DNA of 64,000 nt from Pseudoalteromonas luteoviolacea NCIMB 1944 (GTDB taxonomy: Bacteria > Pseudomonadota > Gammaproteobacteria > Enterobacterales > Alteromonadaceae), in the NCBI RefSeq assembly GCF_001625565.1, contig NZ_AUXS01000075.1, forward strand, positions 372,001 through 436,000, given 5' to 3'. Positions within the stretch are counted from its first letter, which is position 1. Each line of letters starts with the position of its first letter. Positions 55,201-64,000 of this stretch are shown here, piece by piece. Under the pieces are notes generated by a model that saw nothing but the letters and a program-made list of their open reading frames with translations, was not told where the DNA came from and did no database searches. The position numbers and the translations under genes were made by a program.

Positions 55201-58200
55201 TGCATCAATTGGAAAAGAGTGAGCAATTTGACTGGGTTAAAAAAGTTAAGTTGGAGCTCTTGGCACAATTACCAGATCACATGATCCCAAGTGTATTACA
55301 GGTGGTTGATGTATGGCCATTGACTAATAATGGCAAGGTAGATCGCCGCGCCTTACCGCTACCTGACTTAGGTGCATCGGCTCGGGATTATGTTGCACCA
55401 ACCACCGAGACAGAAAAAAAATTGGTGGCGATATTTGCTGAACTTCTGGGCATAGATGCAGGCAAGTTGAGTACCTCTGAGAGCTTTTTTCAGCTTGGTG
55501 GAAACTCCTTGATGAGTATTCGCTTAGTGTCACATATTCGCGCTCAGTTTGAGGTTGAGTTGCCGGTTCAAAGCGTATTTGAATCAAACTCCTTGGCCAG
55601 CTTGGCAGCGATGATTGATCGGCGCATAAATCGTCACATAAAAACACCGAGTGACTTACACACTGAGCAGACTCTATCTCGTCACATAGTGCCTGTTGAG
55701 CGAGCGTCAAGTTATCGCATTTTATCTTCTGCACAAAACAGATTGTGGTTTATCGATAAATTACAGGGTGGGGCATCTCAGTACAATATATCTGTGGCTT
55801 TGGAATATACATCAAAGCTAGATTTAAATTTTCTGGAGCGGGTATTTGCGACCATTATAGAGCGTCATCATGTTCTGAGAACGGTTTACAAAGAGCAGGG
55901 AAAAGAGGTACATCAGCATGTCATACCTATGACAGAGGTGGACTTCAAGGTTGTGGTTCATGATTTATCACACCAGATGCACCATATTGAGAGAGATAAT
56001 AATCGTCAAGACATCCAAGCGCTTATCGATGATGAGGTGGCTAAACCTTTTGACTTAAAGCAAGCGCCTATGCTCAGGGTCAGTTGCTTTGAGGTTGTTA
56101 AAGGCGACAGTCCCAAAGGTGTGTTGGTACTCAATATGCACCATATCGCCTCTGACGGTTGGTCTGCTCAGTTATTGATGAAAGAGTTTTTTAGTTTATA
56201 TCACGCCTTCCTAAATGACGTGCCAAGCCCATTGCCAGAGCTTACCGTGCAGTATTGTGATTACGCCAATTGGCAGCACAATAATCTCAATACACCAGCT
56301 GTGAGCCAACAATTGGCGTATTGGAAAAGTAAGTTATCTGAGCTGCCTGCGACGCATAGCCTACCGCTGAGCGCAGCACGTCCGCAAGTTAAAGCGTATC
56401 GCGGAAAAAAGGTGACACACTGTTTGGACAGTGAGACGAGTAGCAGACTCATTGGTTTGGCTAAACACCATCAATTAACCCCGTTTATGTTGCTTCACGG
56501 TGCACTCGCGTTGGTGCTAGCTCGTCATAGCAATGACTCGGATGTGGTGATAGGTACGCCTGTGGCGAACAGACTCCAACCAGAGGTAGAGGCTCTAATT
56601 GGTTGTTTTGTAAATACCTTGGTGCTTCGTGTCGATACCAACAAAGGGTCATTAGGTGAGTATTTCAACTATGTAAAAGCGGTGCATATGGAAGCGCAAT
56701 CTAATCAAGATGTCCCGTTTGAGCTGTTGGTTGATGAGCTTAAAGTGCCGCGAAGTACAGCTCACAGTCCTCTATTTCAAATCATGCTAACCATTAATAA
56801 TGACTTTGGTATCCATAGTGCGTCACTGTTTGATTCGACAGCGGCTGTGGATATAGATGTTCAGCCTTTTCAAGTGACAAGTGTTCAAACGAAATTTGAT
56901 TTAGATATTGATATTCAGATCAGCGACAGTGAGATCTCCATCGATTGGGTTTATGACGTGACTTTATTTCAAGACGCGTATATTCAACAACTGAGTGAGC
57001 ACTTACACAATTTACTGGTTGGGTTAAGTCAGCACCAAGGACTGTCTGACACACCGCTTAGTCAATTGCAGATGTTATCAGAGCAAGAGCAACAACATCT
57101 GGTCAATGAACTAAATGATACCGCTGTGGATTTCTCCCCTTCGCTGTGTATTCATGAACTGTTTGAGTTACAAGTCACGAAAACCCCAGATGCTATCGCT
57201 GTGTCGTATGAAGGCACTGAACTGACTTTTGCGCAGCTCAATGCAAGGGCAAACCGACTGGCACACTATTTAATAAATACCGTACAGGTCCCACCGTCTG
57301 CATTGGTTGGGGTATGCACTGAACGTTCAATTGGGTTGGTTGTGGGCATGCTGGCCATTTTCAAAGCGGGCGCTGCATATTTGCCGCTAGAACCGAGTTT
57401 GCCTAAAGACCGATTGAAGTACTTGATTGATGATTCTGGATCAATGCTGATATTGACGCACGCCCATATTCAATCTGTTCTACAAGGCTATGAGGGCCAG
57501 CTGGTGTTACTAGATGAGTTTGAGCAGGCTCACATGCAGTTACAAGACAGCGTGTTTGGTACATGCAAAATAGAGAATATTGCGACGAGTGAAGTACAGG
57601 TGGCGCCTTCCGATTTGGCTTATGCTTTTTATACTTCAGGCTCAACGGGTAAGCCAAAGGGAACGCTAAATCGCCACGGAGGTTTGGTGAATCGGCTTCA
57701 TACTTTGCAGCATCAATTCAACATGCAACCGAATGATAAAATACTCCAGAAAACGCAAATGAGCTTTGATGTTTCTTTGGGAGAAATACTGTGGCCACTC
57801 ACATCTGGTGGTACTTTGATATTGGCCAAGCCAGGTGCGCAGTCTGATCCAAACTATTTGACGGACACCATAGTAGCCCACGGCATTACGATTATTCATT
57901 TTGTACCTTCGATGTTGCAGCTGTTTATCAATCATGCAGACACTTCTAAATTGAAGTCTTTGAGGCTACTGATGACCAGTGGGGAGGCGCTGAATTATAA
58001 ACTTCAAGCACAAGCGATTAACGCCTTTGAAAACGTTGAGTTGGTTAATCAGTACGGGCCAACAGAAGCGGCAATTGAAGTATCGTATTGGCATTTCAAC
58101 ACCTTGAGAAAAGACAAACGAGTGCCCATAGGTTACCCCTCAGCCAATACTAAGCTGTTGATCCTCGATAAAGAGGGTAATTTGGCGCCCAAAGGAGCAC

Positions 58201-59048
58201 AAGGAGAGCTATATATTGCTGGTTGCCAAGTGGGTCTGGGGTATTTAAAGCAGGCGCAATTGACCGCCCAGAGATTTGTGACATTGAACATGTTAGGAGT
58301 TGAACACAAGGCTTATCGCACCGGTGATTTGGCGCGTTGGCTCAGCGATGGCAGCATAGAGTTTTTGGGTCGACTAGATAGCCAAGTAAAACTCAGAGGG
58401 ATGCGGGTTGAACTCGGTGAAATTGAGGCCAAAATGAGAGACCTTGAATCAGTTCATGATGCCGTGGTGCTAGTCAAAGAACGTGCTGAAAATCAAGTGC
58501 TGTGTGCGTTTGTCCAATCTACCCATGGCAATGAAAATAGCCCTGAGTTTATCAACAGTTTGCGCCAAGCCTTACAGCTCGAACTACCAGCTTACATGGT
58601 ACCGAGTGCCATTTCGGTCGTTGACACCTTCCCACTGTCAGCCAATGGTAAAGTGGACCGTTTAGCATTGATGGCAAAGCCTATTTCAAGTCGCAAGCGT
58701 GTTGCGGCAAAAGGCGGCGTCGAAACAGTGATCCTAGAGATTTGGAGCAAGGAACTGGGTATAAGCATCAATGAATTAAGCATTGATGATAACTTTTTCG
58801 AAGTGGGTGGAAACTCATTAAACACGATTTCCGTATGTAAAGAAATCAATCATCAACTCAATACATCATTACAAATTGCAGACTTATTCCAGTACCCGAG
58901 TGTCGGGCAGCTAAGTCAATTTGTGAGCAAGTCGAATGTCAATAAGGTTAAGCGCAAAAACTTAGACGGCGCGAAAAATCGAATTATGTTGGCAAGGAAA
59001 AAGTTTAATAAAAACAATTCAAAAATAAAAACTGGGACTGAGATATGA
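52257..59048 (+). CDS. NRPS5: docking-C-A-T-C-A-T, two-module synthetase with basic tail
   Basis: 2263 residues. The start is GTG 52257, chosen because GAGGT sits just upstream and the encoded MKEVYSKITKLGVSIYLDDG matches the TubC-like docking domains of NRPS3 and NRPS4. Module 1: C (HH 206-207, HHIASDGW), A, T with LGGNS Ser1084. Module 2: C (His1295, HHIASDGW), A, T with VGGNS Ser2187. Codes read by eye: DAWFAGYIY (unrecognised, perhaps hydrophobic) and DVGHMSQIE (unrecognised). There is no epimerase or thioesterase. The last ~40 residues are unusually rich in Lys and Arg (VNKVKRKN, ARKKFNKNNSKIK), unlike the acidic tails of NRPS2, NRPS3 and NRPS4. That fits a different kind of handover, to the PKS encoded next, whose ATG overlaps this stop (ATGA). 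Confidence 0.93.
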   Translation: MKEVYSKITKLGVSIYLDDGVLKAKAPKGRISPEIAQLIKDNKNQLIDYLTDKTLDKRIKKIARGDLAQQLHPTSFAQQGLWLIDKLHGGSSQYNMSVSYEVTPSLDIAVMQQVFKTIVNRHEVLRTVYIEQDGEVKQLIRPNFAVDFELTCEDLTQYSEEKQRQLVSQLAAQAQQKAFNLSEDLMLRVSYFKTDLAYAVLTLSMHHIASDGWSIDVLAKEFFTLYQALIEGNKAPLPELEIQYVDYAYWQRESLSNKRLDKQIDYWTQQLHDLPVVHNLPLCHPRPAVKQYVGGIIRDTVPAPISNNLHALAKQNGMTPFMLLHSALSLMFARHSNSADIIIGTPVANRAQKELASLIGFFVNTLVLRVDTNQDSLASYFEHIKQVHQQAQANQDVSLEQLAESLNISRSTSHSPLFQIAMTVNNDNFGNGADGLNESLAGVTIRRCQFDSVLAKFDLSVELNINEQGMEVSWIYDASLFSEQAVKRFNKHFCRLLTELSSVSNLRISPHDVPMLDEQETHYLVTELNATELEYPHAPFIHELIEQQAQIRPNSVALIFATQSMTYKELNERANQLAHYLVHKHDVKPNTLIGLCAERSLEMIIGILGILKAGGAYIPLDPSYPRTRLEYMFEDASLATIVSHRQAHYALTGFSGDVIDLDDVQLYSHYSTQNIAKETLGLNNHHLAYVVYTSGSTGKPKGVMISHAGLTNTMLYSTTCPPFNGGPDDVFYQATSIAFDAAIWLYWCALASGSKLRLASSLDFQKELESYADVTHLFMTPSILEAIKPDTYQSLKVVATGGESCSLELVKKWRALGVQFYNYYGPTEITIYSSRGNVTHGEQIHIGCANANVQYFILDRQQRLLPYGAIGELYIGGKGVARGYLNLPTLTQQRFIPNPFYDHNNSASSERLYRTGDLVRYLDDGNLVFVGREDQQVKIRGFRLELGDVEAHLTDHPDIDSALVIASELAGELQLIGYIKPVHQLEKSEQFDWVKKVKLELLAQLPDHMIPSVLQVVDVWPLTNNGKVDRRALPLPDLGASARDYVAPTTETEKKLVAIFAELLGIDAGKLSTSESFFQLGGNSLMSIRLVSHIRAQFEVELPVQSVFESNSLASLAAMIDRRINRHIKTPSDLHTEQTLSRHIVPVERASSYRILSSAQNRLWFIDKLQGGASQYNISVALEYTSKLDLNFLERVFATIIERHHVLRTVYKEQGKEVHQHVIPMTEVDFKVVVHDLSHQMHHIERDNNRQDIQALIDDEVAKPFDLKQAPMLRVSCFEVVKGDSPKGVLVLNMHHIASDGWSAQLLMKEFFSLYHAFLNDVPSPLPELTVQYCDYANWQHNNLNTPAVSQQLAYWKSKLSELPATHSLPLSAARPQVKAYRGKKVTHCLDSETSSRLIGLAKHHQLTPFMLLHGALALVLARHSNDSDVVIGTPVANRLQPEVEALIGCFVNTLVLRVDTNKGSLGEYFNYVKAVHMEAQSNQDVPFELLVDELKVPRSTAHSPLFQIMLTINNDFGIHSASLFDSTAAVDIDVQPFQVTSVQTKFDLDIDIQISDSEISIDWVYDVTLFQDAYIQQLSEHLHNLLVGLSQHQGLSDTPLSQLQMLSEQEQQHLVNELNDTAVDFSPSLCIHELFELQVTKTPDAIAVSYEGTELTFAQLNARANRLAHYLINTVQVPPSALVGVCTERSIGLVVGMLAIFKAGAAYLPLEPSLPKDRLKYLIDDSGSMLILTHAHIQSVLQGYEGQLVLLDEFEQAHMQLQDSVFGTCKIENIATSEVQVAPSDLAYAFYTSGSTGKPKGTLNRHGGLVNRLHTLQHQFNMQPNDKILQKTQMSFDVSLGEILWPLTSGGTLILAKPGAQSDPNYLTDTIVAHGITIIHFVPSMLQLFINHADTSKLKSLRLLMTSGEALNYKLQAQAINAFENVELVNQYGPTEAAIEVSYWHFNTLRKDKRVPIGYPSANTKLLILDKEGNLAPKGAQGELYIAGCQVGLGYLKQAQLTAQRFVTLNMLGVEHKAYRTGDLARWLSDGSIEFLGRLDSQVKLRGMRVELGEIEAKMRDLESVHDAVVLVKERAENQVLCAFVQSTHGNENSPEFINSLRQALQLELPAYMVPSAISVVDTFPLSANGKVDRLALMAKPISSRKRVAAKGGVETVILEIWSKELGISINELSIDDNFFEVGGNSLNTISVCKEINHQLNTSLQIADLFQYPSVGQLSQFVSKSNVNKVKRKNLDGAKNRIMLARKKFNKNNSKIKTGTEI

Positions 59049-62000
59049 AAGAGTATAACGGATTAGAAATCGCCGTCATAGGAATGGCAGGCAGGTTCCC
59101 TGCTGCACAAAATATAGAACAATATTGGCAGTTGTTACACTCAGGTACTGAAGGTATTAAAGAGCTAGAGGAAAGCGAGTTAGTCGAGCAGGGGTTAGAG
59201 AAAAGCACCATTTCACAACCTGACTACGTCAAGCGTTCGGGTTTTGTGGCGAGAAAAAAGTGCTTTGACGCAGAGTTATTTGGCTATAGCGCCGCTGAAG
59301 CGCAATTCATGGACCCACAGTTTGGTGTATTTCACGAGGTGGTTTGGGAAGCCTTAGAAAATGCCGGATATACCAGTGAAAATTATGATGGACTCATAGG
59401 TTTATACGCGGGGGCAAGTAGCAATACACGTTGGCTGAGAAAAGTAGATGAAAGTTTAGCAAGTACATCAATGGCAGATGGTTACGCATTGGCGAGTGTG
59501 AATGAACCTGGATATTTGTGTTCTCGCGTATCACATAAGTTGAACTTGACTGGACCTGCAATTTCAAATAATACCACTTGCTCGACTTCCTTGGTGAACA
59601 TTCACTTAGCTTGCCAAGCCTTAAATATAGGTGAGTGTGATATTGCTTTAGCTGGTGGTGTATACATTGGCGCACTTGCAGAGCAAGGTTATCTGTATCA
59701 AGAGGATATGATTCTATCTCCAGATGGCGTATGTCGCCCATTTGATGAGTTGGCGCAGGGCACCGTGCCCGGAGAAGGCTGCGGCGTTTTAGTTCTTAAA
59801 CGATTGGAAGATGCCGTTGAAGACAATGATAATATTCTTGCAGTGATCAAAGGCTCGGCCATCAATAACGATGGCGAAAACAAAGTAGGATTTACAGCCC
59901 CCAGTGTGAGTGGTCAAGCTCAGGTAATCAGTGATGCATTGCAAAGAGCTGAAATTAGCCCTGATTCTATTCAGTATATAGAAACCCATGGTACGGCAAC
60001 TAAAATAGGCGATCCAATAGAGATCTCCGCGCTTAAACAAGTTTTTGATGAGGTTGAGGACAGCCGTATTGCCATCGGATCAGTCAAATCCAATATAGGT
60101 CATGCTGGCGAAGCGGCGGGCGTTGCTGGTGCAATTAAAACCATTTTATCTATGCAGCATAAAACGCTCCCAGCGAGTTTAAATTACACTGCGGCTAGCC
60201 CTTTGCTACATATTGAAAATAGTCCATTTTATGTCAATCAGCACAGTGCCAATTGGGATGGCGGGCTTGACGGAACATTGCGTGCGGGTGTGAGCTCGTT
60301 CGGATTGGGCGGCAGTAATGCTCACGTTATTTTTGAGGGTCATCAAGCGCTACCTTATTCCGGCCCATCAAGAGATGAGCATATTATTTCGCTATCGGCT
60401 AATACAGACGCTGCCCTAGTCGAAATGGAAAACAACTTGGCAGAGTATATCGCCAAAAATCCAGATACGAGCATTGCCGATATTGCATATACCCTTCACC
60501 TTGGTAGGAAAAACTTGAAAATCAAATCAAATTTTGTGGCGAAAAGCCTCGATGATTTGAAGACTCAACTACAAGGTAAAACCAAACACACTCAGGTAGA
60601 TCAGTCTAAGACAAAGACATTGTGCTTTTTGTTTCCAGGTCAAGGAGCTCAATACATTAATATGGGGCGGGATGTTTTCGACACAGAGCCTGTATTTAGA
60701 GCCTCAATGTTAAAAGGGTTTGAGCTGTATGAGCAAAGCACGGGCGTTGCCTTACAAGAGATACTCTACCCCGCCAATGATTACGAAACCCGCGAATTGA
60801 TTGCGACTGAGTATGCGCAACCAGCACTGTTTATATTCGAATATGCGTTGTTAGAGCTATTCACTAGCTGGGGATGTGATGCAAAGGCATTTCTTGGTCA
60901 TAGCTTAGGTGAATACGTTGCGGCGTGTGCTGCGGGTGTGATGCGTTATGAAGATGCACTGGCTATTGTTGCAAAACGAGGCCAGTTGGTTGCGTCTATG
61001 CAAGAGGGGGCCATGTTGGCAGTCGCTGCTAAGCTAGAAGATGTGGAGAGCTACCTCTGTGAAGGGCTTGTTATTGCTGCGCTCAATGCACCACAAAGAG
61101 TTGTGGTGTCAGGCGATACTGCGTTAATTCAACAGCTGCAACGCCAGCTTCAAGAACAGCAAATTAGTGCGACTCAATTGCATACTTCTCATGCCATGCA
61201 CAGTGCACACCTAGAACCGATATTGAGCGATTTTAGAGCATGTATGTCAGGTGTTACACTGAATGCACCGCACACGCCTTTTTTGTCTAATTTGACAGGC
61301 GACTGGGCTGATAGCGAGCAAGTTCAAACGCCGCTCTATTGGGAGCAACATCTGCGCCACACCGTAAAGTTTTCAGATTGTGTACAGGTATTACTCAAGG
61401 ATCCCGATGTCATTTGTGTCGAAGTTGGACCGGGCAATACATTGTCTCAGCTAGTGGCGCAAAATGGGGGTGAAAGTGGTGTAAAAGCGGTGTCTATCGC
61501 AACGACGCACAGTGCAAAACAGCATCTTCAACATACTGACAGCGCTTTGCTGACGTCACTAAGCCAATTGCAATTGGCGGGCTACGATATTGACTGGGCA
61601 AAGTTTTATGATGCAGAGCAGCGTTGCAGAGTCGCGCTACCAACATATCCTTTCGCCAATACTTGTTATTATGCGCCGGAGTTAATGCGCATAGGCAGCG
61701 CCAATACGGCGTCGCAATCTAGCCAAGCGCATAATGAGGGCGCTCATACAGATAAACATCTTGAAAAACCAGCTGGTCTGGTTTTAAGCGATGTTGGATT
61801 GAGCAGCACACAAAGTCAGCTATTGGCTATTTGGTCAAAATATCTTGCGAATGACACACTGACAATTGACGACAACTTACTAAACTTGGGCGTTGATTCT
61901 TTGATGTCGATTCGAGTTATCTCGGAGATCAGGGAGACCTTCGAGATTGAGTTGTCCATTGATACCATATTCACATTGGCGACGGTTGCTGAGCAAGCAG

Positions 62001-64000
62001 ACGAAATTCAAAAAAAGCGAGATGCAAGCGCGCACGACCTCGTGCTACCTCCTATTTACGCTACGGGCAAAACCGAGCTAGCAACCCTGTCTACTTCGCA
62101 GCAAAGGTTGTGGATGATTTCTCAGTTGGAAGATGGGCTGTCCGCATACAATAACGCCTTTTGCGTATTTATTAAAAATGTATGTATTGCGTCGATGAAG
62201 AAGACGCTGTCTGAAATTGTCAATCGACACAGCATCTTGAGAACGCGCTACCGCAACGTAAATGGTCAGCCAGTACAGCAAATTACGGACAATTGCGATG
62301 TAGAGATAATTACTCGAGACGTCAGTGATGTATGTGAGTCAGAAAGAATGGATGCTGCAACAGCATTATTTGACGAGTTTTTGTTGGAGCCTACATCGCT
62401 AGAAGATGGCGTGATGGTAAGAGCATTATTGATCAAATTTGATGCGCATCGCGACATCCTGTGTATCAGTCAGCATCATATTTGCTCTGACAACTGGACG
62501 GTCAATATTCTTGTTGAAGAAATGAGTAAGATATACTTCGCTTATACTAAAGGTGAAGCCCATGATCTGCCACCACTTCCAATTCAATACATTGATTATG
62601 CCGACTGGCAATCCCGTTGGTTAGCGCAAAATGAGCTGGAAAATCAAATTGAATTTTGGAAAGAGTACTTATTGGGTGCCCCTGATGTAAACAATTTACC
62701 AACCGATTTTACCAGACCAAAGTATCAAAGCTATCGCGGCGCACAGTACATTAAGACCATTGGCAATAACGTGCTTGGCGGGCTCAACCGTTTGAGCCAA
62801 GAACAAGGGACAACCTTGTATATGACCATGCAGGCTGCTTTTTCTTCCTTTATTGGTCGTTATAGCAACGAAGATGACATTATTGTCGGTTTTCAAGTTG
62901 CAAATAGACTGCAAAAAGAAGTGGAGCCGTTGGTTGGGTTTTTTGTCAATACCTTAGTATTACGCAGTGACTTGACGGGTGATCCAACATTCTCTGAGTT
63001 TTTAGCTGCAACAAAGCAAAACTTACTGAAATGCTATTCCAATGCACATTTGCCTTTTGAAAGCTTAGTTGATGAATTGAATCCAAATCGCAGTTTGAGT
63101 TACGAGCCCATTGCACAGATACAATTGGTGTATATGGATCAAAGTCAGACTGTCGGTGGGGGTAGAGGCGACTTTGACGAAGAGCAAGCTCAGGTATTTG
63201 AGAGTGTGCCGTTTACGGCGCCATTTAGTAAATACGACTTAACACTGTATTTTAGAGTGTTAGATACGGGGATCGAGTGCGTTTGGGAATACGCAACAGA
63301 CTTGTTTAGAGCCGACACAATCGAACGAATGGCGGACAACTTTGAATGTTTGCTATCAAGTATTATTGCGCAGCCAACTCAAACGATCCGTGCGCTGCCG
63401 ATGTTATCTGAGCAAGAAAAATCAGTCCAGTATGTAGACTGGCATACGGATAACGAGGGCAGCTTGTCTCACTCTGTATACAACCAGCTAACAGCAAGTG
63501 AACTGCAGGTTGAGGGGAGCGAGAAAAGTGTCAACTTTAGTTTGTTCTTTTTTGCGAACGATGCAGGTGACAGCCGTGTGGGTAAGTACAACCTGCTGAT
63601 GCAAGGCGCTAAATTCGCAGATCAACATGGATTTGAAGCGGTGTGGACCCCCGAGCGACACTTTGGTGCATTTGGTGGTCTGTTCCCCAACCCTGCAATC
63701 ACCGCGGCAGCCATTGCGGGTATGACTGAGCGGGTCAAAATTAGAGCTGGCAGCTGTGTATTACCCCTGCACAACCCTGTTCGAGTGGCTGAGGATTGGT
63801 CGGTCATTGACAATATTTCAGGGGGCCGAATTGGGCTTGGTTTTGCAGCTGGTTGGTCTCCAAAAGACTTCGTGTTGGCACCGCAAGGGTATGAAAGTCG
63901 CAGAGATGATTTGCAAGCGGGGATAAAAACAGTCAAATCTCTGTGGAAAGGTGAGACGATTGAAATGCCTTCGGGTAACGGAAAAACCGAAGAGGTGAGT
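59045..64000 (+). CDS. PKS-NRPS hybrid: KS-AT-ACP-C-luciferase-like monooxygenase (cut by window end)
   Basis: 1652 residues are visible and the frame is open to the last base. KS ~1-425: Cys179 in TTCSTSLV, His315 in HGTATKIGDP, His353 in KSNIGHAGE. AT ~525-830: GHSLGEY with Ser620, and HAMHS, close to the malonyl-type HAFH. No ketoreductase lies between AT and ACP, so the beta-keto group should remain. ACP: LGVDSL, Ser952. C ~1010-1460: HHICSDN (His1144; last Gly replaced by Asn). From ~1495 a luciferase-like flavin monooxygenase of the MupA/Atu3671 type starts: FSLFFFANDAG, VWTPERHFGAFGGLFPNP, LPLHNPVRVAEDWSVID, and the window ends inside it. It follows NRPS5 by ATGA overlap. It should add one malonate unit to the peptidyl chain, then process it by a C domain and an FMN-dependent oxidation of unknown site. 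Confidence 0.92.
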   Translation, partial: MKEYNGLEIAVIGMAGRFPAAQNIEQYWQLLHSGTEGIKELEESELVEQGLEKSTISQPDYVKRSGFVARKKCFDAELFGYSAAEAQFMDPQFGVFHEVVWEALENAGYTSENYDGLIGLYAGASSNTRWLRKVDESLASTSMADGYALASVNEPGYLCSRVSHKLNLTGPAISNNTTCSTSLVNIHLACQALNIGECDIALAGGVYIGALAEQGYLYQEDMILSPDGVCRPFDELAQGTVPGEGCGVLVLKRLEDAVEDNDNILAVIKGSAINNDGENKVGFTAPSVSGQAQVISDALQRAEISPDSIQYIETHGTATKIGDPIEISALKQVFDEVEDSRIAIGSVKSNIGHAGEAAGVAGAIKTILSMQHKTLPASLNYTAASPLLHIENSPFYVNQHSANWDGGLDGTLRAGVSSFGLGGSNAHVIFEGHQALPYSGPSRDEHIISLSANTDAALVEMENNLAEYIAKNPDTSIADIAYTLHLGRKNLKIKSNFVAKSLDDLKTQLQGKTKHTQVDQSKTKTLCFLFPGQGAQYINMGRDVFDTEPVFRASMLKGFELYEQSTGVALQEILYPANDYETRELIATEYAQPALFIFEYALLELFTSWGCDAKAFLGHSLGEYVAACAAGVMRYEDALAIVAKRGQLVASMQEGAMLAVAAKLEDVESYLCEGLVIAALNAPQRVVVSGDTALIQQLQRQLQEQQISATQLHTSHAMHSAHLEPILSDFRACMSGVTLNAPHTPFLSNLTGDWADSEQVQTPLYWEQHLRHTVKFSDCVQVLLKDPDVICVEVGPGNTLSQLVAQNGGESGVKAVSIATTHSAKQHLQHTDSALLTSLSQLQLAGYDIDWAKFYDAEQRCRVALPTYPFANTCYYAPELMRIGSANTASQSSQAHNEGAHTDKHLEKPAGLVLSDVGLSSTQSQLLAIWSKYLANDTLTIDDNLLNLGVDSLMSIRVISEIRETFEIELSIDTIFTLATVAEQADEIQKKRDASAHDLVLPPIYATGKTELATLSTSQQRLWMISQLEDGLSAYNNAFCVFIKNVCIASMKKTLSEIVNRHSILRTRYRNVNGQPVQQITDNCDVEIITRDVSDVCESERMDAATALFDEFLLEPTSLEDGVMVRALLIKFDAHRDILCISQHHICSDNWTVNILVEEMSKIYFAYTKGEAHDLPPLPIQYIDYADWQSRWLAQNELENQIEFWKEYLLGAPDVNNLPTDFTRPKYQSYRGAQYIKTIGNNVLGGLNRLSQEQGTTLYMTMQAAFSSFIGRYSNEDDIIVGFQVANRLQKEVEPLVGFFVNTLVLRSDLTGDPTFSEFLAATKQNLLKCYSNAHLPFESLVDELNPNRSLSYEPIAQIQLVYMDQSQTVGGGRGDFDEEQAQVFESVPFTAPFSKYDLTLYFRVLDTGIECVWEYATDLFRADTIERMADNFECLLSSIIAQPTQTIRALPMLSEQEKSVQYVDWHTDNEGSLSHSVYNQLTASELQVEGSEKSVNFSLFFFANDAGDSRVGKYNLLMQGAKFADQHGFEAVWTPERHFGAFGGLFPNPAITAAAIAGMTERVKIRAGSCVLPLHNPVRVAEDWSVIDNISGGRIGLGFAAGWSPKDFVLAPQGYESRRDDLQAGIKTVKSLWKGETIEMPSGNGKTEEVS

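Noticed and set aside
5604..59048. DNA-level repeat array from recurring TSGSTG/KPKGV coding
   Set aside because: These are conserved A3 motifs of the thirteen A domains and recur once per module, not as tandem repeats or CRISPR.
1..64000. Assignment to alterobactin or bromoalterochromide biosynthesis
   Set aside because: No catechol genes are present for alterobactin. The number of modules, FAAL start, oxygenases and PKS end do not fit the short alterochromide peptides.

Overview
The window looks like DNA from a marine gammaproteobacterium, most plausibly Pseudoalteromonas or a relative. The reasons are moderate-to-low GC, codon use rich in caa/gaa/att, and the style of the NRPS proteins; this is inference, since no housekeeping gene is present. 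Almost the whole 64 kb is one side of a single very large biosynthetic gene cluster, and every convincing gene is on the + strand. Both ends are cut: a penicillin-acylase-family gene enters from the left and a PKS-NRPS gene runs off the right.

Layout. (1) 1-5551: acylase, SyrD/PvdE-type peptide exporter, a MetA-like homoserine O-acyltransferase homologue and a CmlA-type diiron beta-hydroxylase, in a tight operon. (2) 5604-46486: four NRPS genes. NRPS1 is FAAL-ACP-C-A-T. NRPS2 is C-A-T-C-A-T. NRPS3 is docking-C-A-T-E-C-A-T-E-C-A-T. NRPS4 is docking-C-A-T-C-A-[half C]-A-T-E-C-A-T-C-A-T. (3) 46559-50529: a second CmlA-type hydroxylase, a SyrP-like TauD-family hydroxylase and a secreted SxxK serine hydrolase. 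(4) 50530-52256: two gene-poor gaps around a lone PhyH-family dioxygenase. (5) 52257-64000: NRPS5 (docking-C-A-T-C-A-T), then a KS-AT-ACP-C-luciferase-like-monooxygenase protein cut by the window end.

How the genes fit together. The FAAL domain would load a fatty acid, and the modules would extend it by about twelve amino acids and then a malonate-type unit. C-terminal acidic tags ending in -EL on NRPS2, NRPS3 and NRPS4, matched to TubC-like N-terminal docking domains on NRPS3, NRPS4 and NRPS5, support the colinear order 2-3-4-5. No thioesterase is visible, so release lies outside the window. Two CmlA-type enzymes, one SyrP-like enzyme and one PhyH enzyme would hydroxylate residues. A lipid-primed start, a PvdE-type exporter and a periplasmic NTN acylase recall the pyoverdine plan, in which the acyl chain is removed after export.

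The most unusual feature is in NRPS4. A degenerate A domain there has no carrier domain and runs straight into a decayed C-terminal half of a condensation domain, which looks like a fossil module left in frame by an internal deletion. I do not recognise the product; known marine peptides I considered do not fit.
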